5,858 nucleotides of DNA, taken from the NCBI GenBank assembly GCA_945952575.1, contig CAMFIY010000191.1, positions 1 to 5,858 of the forward strand, read 5' to 3'. Made by a program: the position numbers and the translations under genes. The notes under the pieces are model-generated. The model saw nothing but the letters and a program-made list of their open reading frames with translations. It ran no database searches and was not told the origin of the DNA. The stretch's first letter is position 1, and each line of letters begins with the position of its first letter. The DNA comes from an uncultured Leucobacter sp. (lineage in GTDB: Bacteria > Actinomycetota > Actinomycetes > Actinomycetales > Microbacteriaceae). This document shows, piece after piece, positions 3,865-5,858 of the stretch.

Positions 3865-5858
3865 ATGACGGCGGAGGGAAGCGGAGCGGATCCGAGGCAT
3901 GCGGAGCCGCGTCGGAGCGCACCTCGATGGCTCAGGGTGCTCCTCCCGGCCGTCCTGATCCTCGTCTGGTTCGCCGGGGCGTCGATCGGCGGGCCCTACT
4001 TCGGCAGGGTCAGCGAGGTCTCCTCGAACGACCAGACCACCTACCTGCCCTCCTCGGCCGATGCCACGAAGGTGCAGCAACTGCTGGGCGAGTTCACGGG
4101 ATCCGATGCGATCCCCGCGATCGTCGTGTTCGCGCGAGAGGGGGCGGGTGAGCTGACGCAGGAGCAGACCGATCGTCTGAGCCGGGCCGTCGCCGATCTG
4201 CCGAGCGTCGATCGCGCCGTGCAGGATCCATCGCCGCTCATCCCCTCCGACGACGGCCGCGCCGCCCAGGCCTTCGTCCCGATCGGCGCAGATGCCGAGG
4301 TCGGAGACGTGGTGCAGGCGATCGCGCAGCGGCTGGGGACGGAGGCGCCCGACGGCGTGCGCGCCTACGTGACCGGCCCGGCCGGGTTCACGGCAGATCT
4401 CGTCGAGGCGTTCTCCGGCATCGACGGGTTGCTGCTCGGCGTCGCCCTGCTCGCCGTGCTCCTCATCCTGATCATCGTCTACCGGTCGCTGCTGCTCCCG
4501 GTCGCCGTGCTCTCGACCAGCCTGTTCGCGCTGACCGTCGCCCTGCTGACCGTATGGTGGCTGGCCAAGTCGGGTGCCCTCCTGCTCAGCGGGCAGACGC
4601 AGGGGATCCTGTTCATCCTGGTGATCGGCGCGGCCACCGACTACTCGCTGCTCTACGTCTCGCGCTATCGCGAGCAGCTGCGCATCGAGCAGGACAAATG
4701 GATCGCGACGCTGCGCGCCTGGCGCGGCTCGGTCGAGCCGATCACGGCATCGGGCGGCACCGTGATCGCGGGGCTGCTCTGCCTGCTGCTGAGCGATCTC
4801 AAGTCGAACAGCACGCTCGGGCCGGTCGCCGCCATCGGCATCGTGTTCGCCATGCTCGCGGCGCTGACCCTGCTGCCCGCCATCCTCTTCGCCTTCGGCC
4901 GCGCCGCCTTCTGGCCCAGGCGCCCGCACTTCGAACCCGAAGCAGTGGCTGCCGAGGGCGGGGTCCCGCACACCGGCCCGTGGGCGCGTCTCGGCCGGTC
5001 GATCCGCCGCCGCCCGCGTCTCATCTGGGTCGTCACGACCGCGCTGCTGCTCATCGGAACCGCCGGAGTGACCCAGCTGCAGGCGCAGGGCGTTCCGCAA
5101 TCCGACCTCGTGCTCGGCGTATCCGAGGCCCGCGACGGCCAGGCGGTGCTCGGCGAGCACTTCCCCGGCGGCTCGGGCAGCCCCGCCTACGTGGTGGTCG
5201 CCGAGGCCGATCTGCAGGCGGCGGCAGACGGACTGCTCGCGAACGACGGGGTCGACGGCGTCTCGGTGGTCGCGAAGGACGCGGCCTCCGGATCGGCGGC
5301 GGTGACGGCGGACGGGATCCAGGCAGTCGGCGCCCCCGGCTCCCCGGCGCCCGGGCCGACGGTGGTCGACGGGCGCGTGATGCTGCAGGCGACGCTCACC
5401 GCGGCCGCCGACTCGGATGCGGCGCAGGCTACCGTCCGCGAGCTCCGAGCGGATCTCGATCGCGACGGCACCGAGGCGCTCATCGGCGGCGTGACCGCGA
5501 CCGCGATCGACACGAACGACGCATCCATCCACGACCGCAACCTGATCATCCCGGTGGTGCTCGCGGTGATCCTCGTGATCCTCATGCTCCTGCTGCGCGC
5601 CGTGCTCGCGCCGATCCTGCTCGTGCTCACGACGGTGCTCTCCTTCGGCACGGCGCTCGGCGTCTCGGCGCTCGTCTTCGACGGGATCTTCCGCTTCCCC
5701 GGCGCCGATCCGGCGGTGCCCCTCTTCGGCTTCGTGTTCCTGGTCGCGCTCGGCATCGACTACAACATCTTCCTCATGACGCGGGTGCGCGAGGAGTCGC
5801 TCGCGCACGGCACTCGGGACGGGATCATCCGCGGGCTCTCGGTGACGGGCGGCGTGAT
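3865..5858 (+). CDS. MMPL/RND-family membrane exporter, 3' end cut by window edge
   Basis: A large inner-membrane exporter of the MMPL (RND-superfamily) type, proton-driven, moving lipids or hydrophobic compounds in known members. 664 residues are visible; families of this type run to about 700-750, so only the last helices are missing. Layout: helix 1 (about 23-43); first extracytoplasmic domain (about 44-185) ending with YVTGPAGFTADL (168-179); helices 2-6 (about 187-346); a cytoplasmic linker; helix 7 (about 386-402); second extracytoplasmic domain (about 403-558); helices 8-10 (from about 559). The two proton-relay motifs are intact: GAATDYSLLY (255-264) in helix 4 and ALGIDYNIFL (628-637) in helix 10, each with the conserved Asp-Tyr. 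The ATG at 3865 follows GGGAGG (3855-3860) by 4 nt. MarR-2 diverges from it and is the probable regulator. The substrate is unknown; drug or lipid export are both possible. Confidence 0.95.
   Translation, partial: MTAEGSGADPRHAEPRRSAPRWLRVLLPAVLILVWFAGASIGGPYFGRVSEVSSNDQTTYLPSSADATKVQQLLGEFTGSDAIPAIVVFAREGAGELTQEQTDRLSRAVADLPSVDRAVQDPSPLIPSDDGRAAQAFVPIGADAEVGDVVQAIAQRLGTEAPDGVRAYVTGPAGFTADLVEAFSGIDGLLLGVALLAVLLILIIVYRSLLLPVAVLSTSLFALTVALLTVWWLAKSGALLLSGQTQGILFILVIGAATDYSLLYVSRYREQLRIEQDKWIATLRAWRGSVEPITASGGTVIAGLLCLLLSDLKSNSTLGPVAAIGIVFAMLAALTLLPAILFAFGRAAFWPRRPHFEPEAVAAEGGVPHTGPWARLGRSIRRRPRLIWVVTTALLLIGTAGVTQLQAQGVPQSDLVLGVSEARDGQAVLGEHFPGGSGSPAYVVVAEADLQAAADGLLANDGVDGVSVVAKDAASGSAAVTADGIQAVGAPGSPAPGPTVVDGRVMLQATLTAAADSDAAQATVRELRADLDRDGTEALIGGVTATAIDTNDASIHDRNLIIPVVLAVILVILMLLLRAVLAPILLVLTTVLSFGTALGVSALVFDGIFRFPGADPAVPLFGFVFLVALGIDYNIFLMTRVREESLAHGTRDGIIRGLSVTGGV

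Noticed and set aside
3820..5808. A 662-codon open frame on the minus strand opposite the MMPL gene
   Set aside because: It is the antisense shadow of a GC-rich coding region: composition is dominated by Arg, Asp, Glu, His and Gly with no domain or hydrophobic core. The plus-strand frame has clear MMPL motifs and a ribosome site.

Overview
The window is very GC-rich and gene-dense, with short intergenic gaps, strong Shine-Dalgarno boxes and one GTG start. The protein families (DHA2-type MFS, EamA, MarR, MMPL, CsbD, GlsB/YeaQ) and the GC-biased codon use suggest a chromosomal segment of a high-GC Gram-positive actinobacterium. Microbacteriaceae (Leucobacter/Microbacterium-like) is my best guess, made from protein style rather than from a marker gene. 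I see no rRNA, tRNA, CRISPR array, insertion sequence or phage gene.

Layout, left to right. (1) 1-814, minus: the N-terminal 271 residues of a 14-helix-type (DHA2) MFS drug exporter, cut by the left edge. (2) 941-1888, plus: a complete EamA/RhtA-like DMT-superfamily transporter, divergent from the MFS gene. (3) 1848-2369, minus: a MarR-family regulator, convergent with the EamA gene and overlapping its 3' end by 41 bp. (4) 2517-2780 and 2843-3028, both minus: a small three-helix GlsB/YeaQ-type membrane protein and a CsbD-family protein. They form a probable two-gene stress operon (csbD-like gene first) with a 9-bp hairpin between them. It is preceded by an AT-rich promoter/operator island at about 3055-3114. 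(5) 3202-3759, minus: a second MarR-type regulator, whose DNA-binding domain appears to lack the beta-hairpin wing. (6) 3865-5858, plus: an MMPL/RND-type exporter, divergent from the second MarR gene and cut by the right edge. The 105-bp gap between them is AT-rich and full of dyads.

The likely theme is envelope transport and stress. There are three exporters of different superfamilies (MFS, DMT, MMPL), two MarR-type switches of the kind that often control efflux, and a general-stress pair. The clearest regulatory unit is MarR-2/MMPL, a classic divergent repressor-pump arrangement. Most of the window is ordinary. The points worth a second look are the wing-less MarR-2, the repeated ACAGTA/TACTGT words around the csbD promoter, the nested dyads in the MarR-2/MMPL gap, and hairpins at two gene boundaries. 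I did not find a convincing undescribed multi-gene system. No non-coding stretch exceeds about 175 bp.
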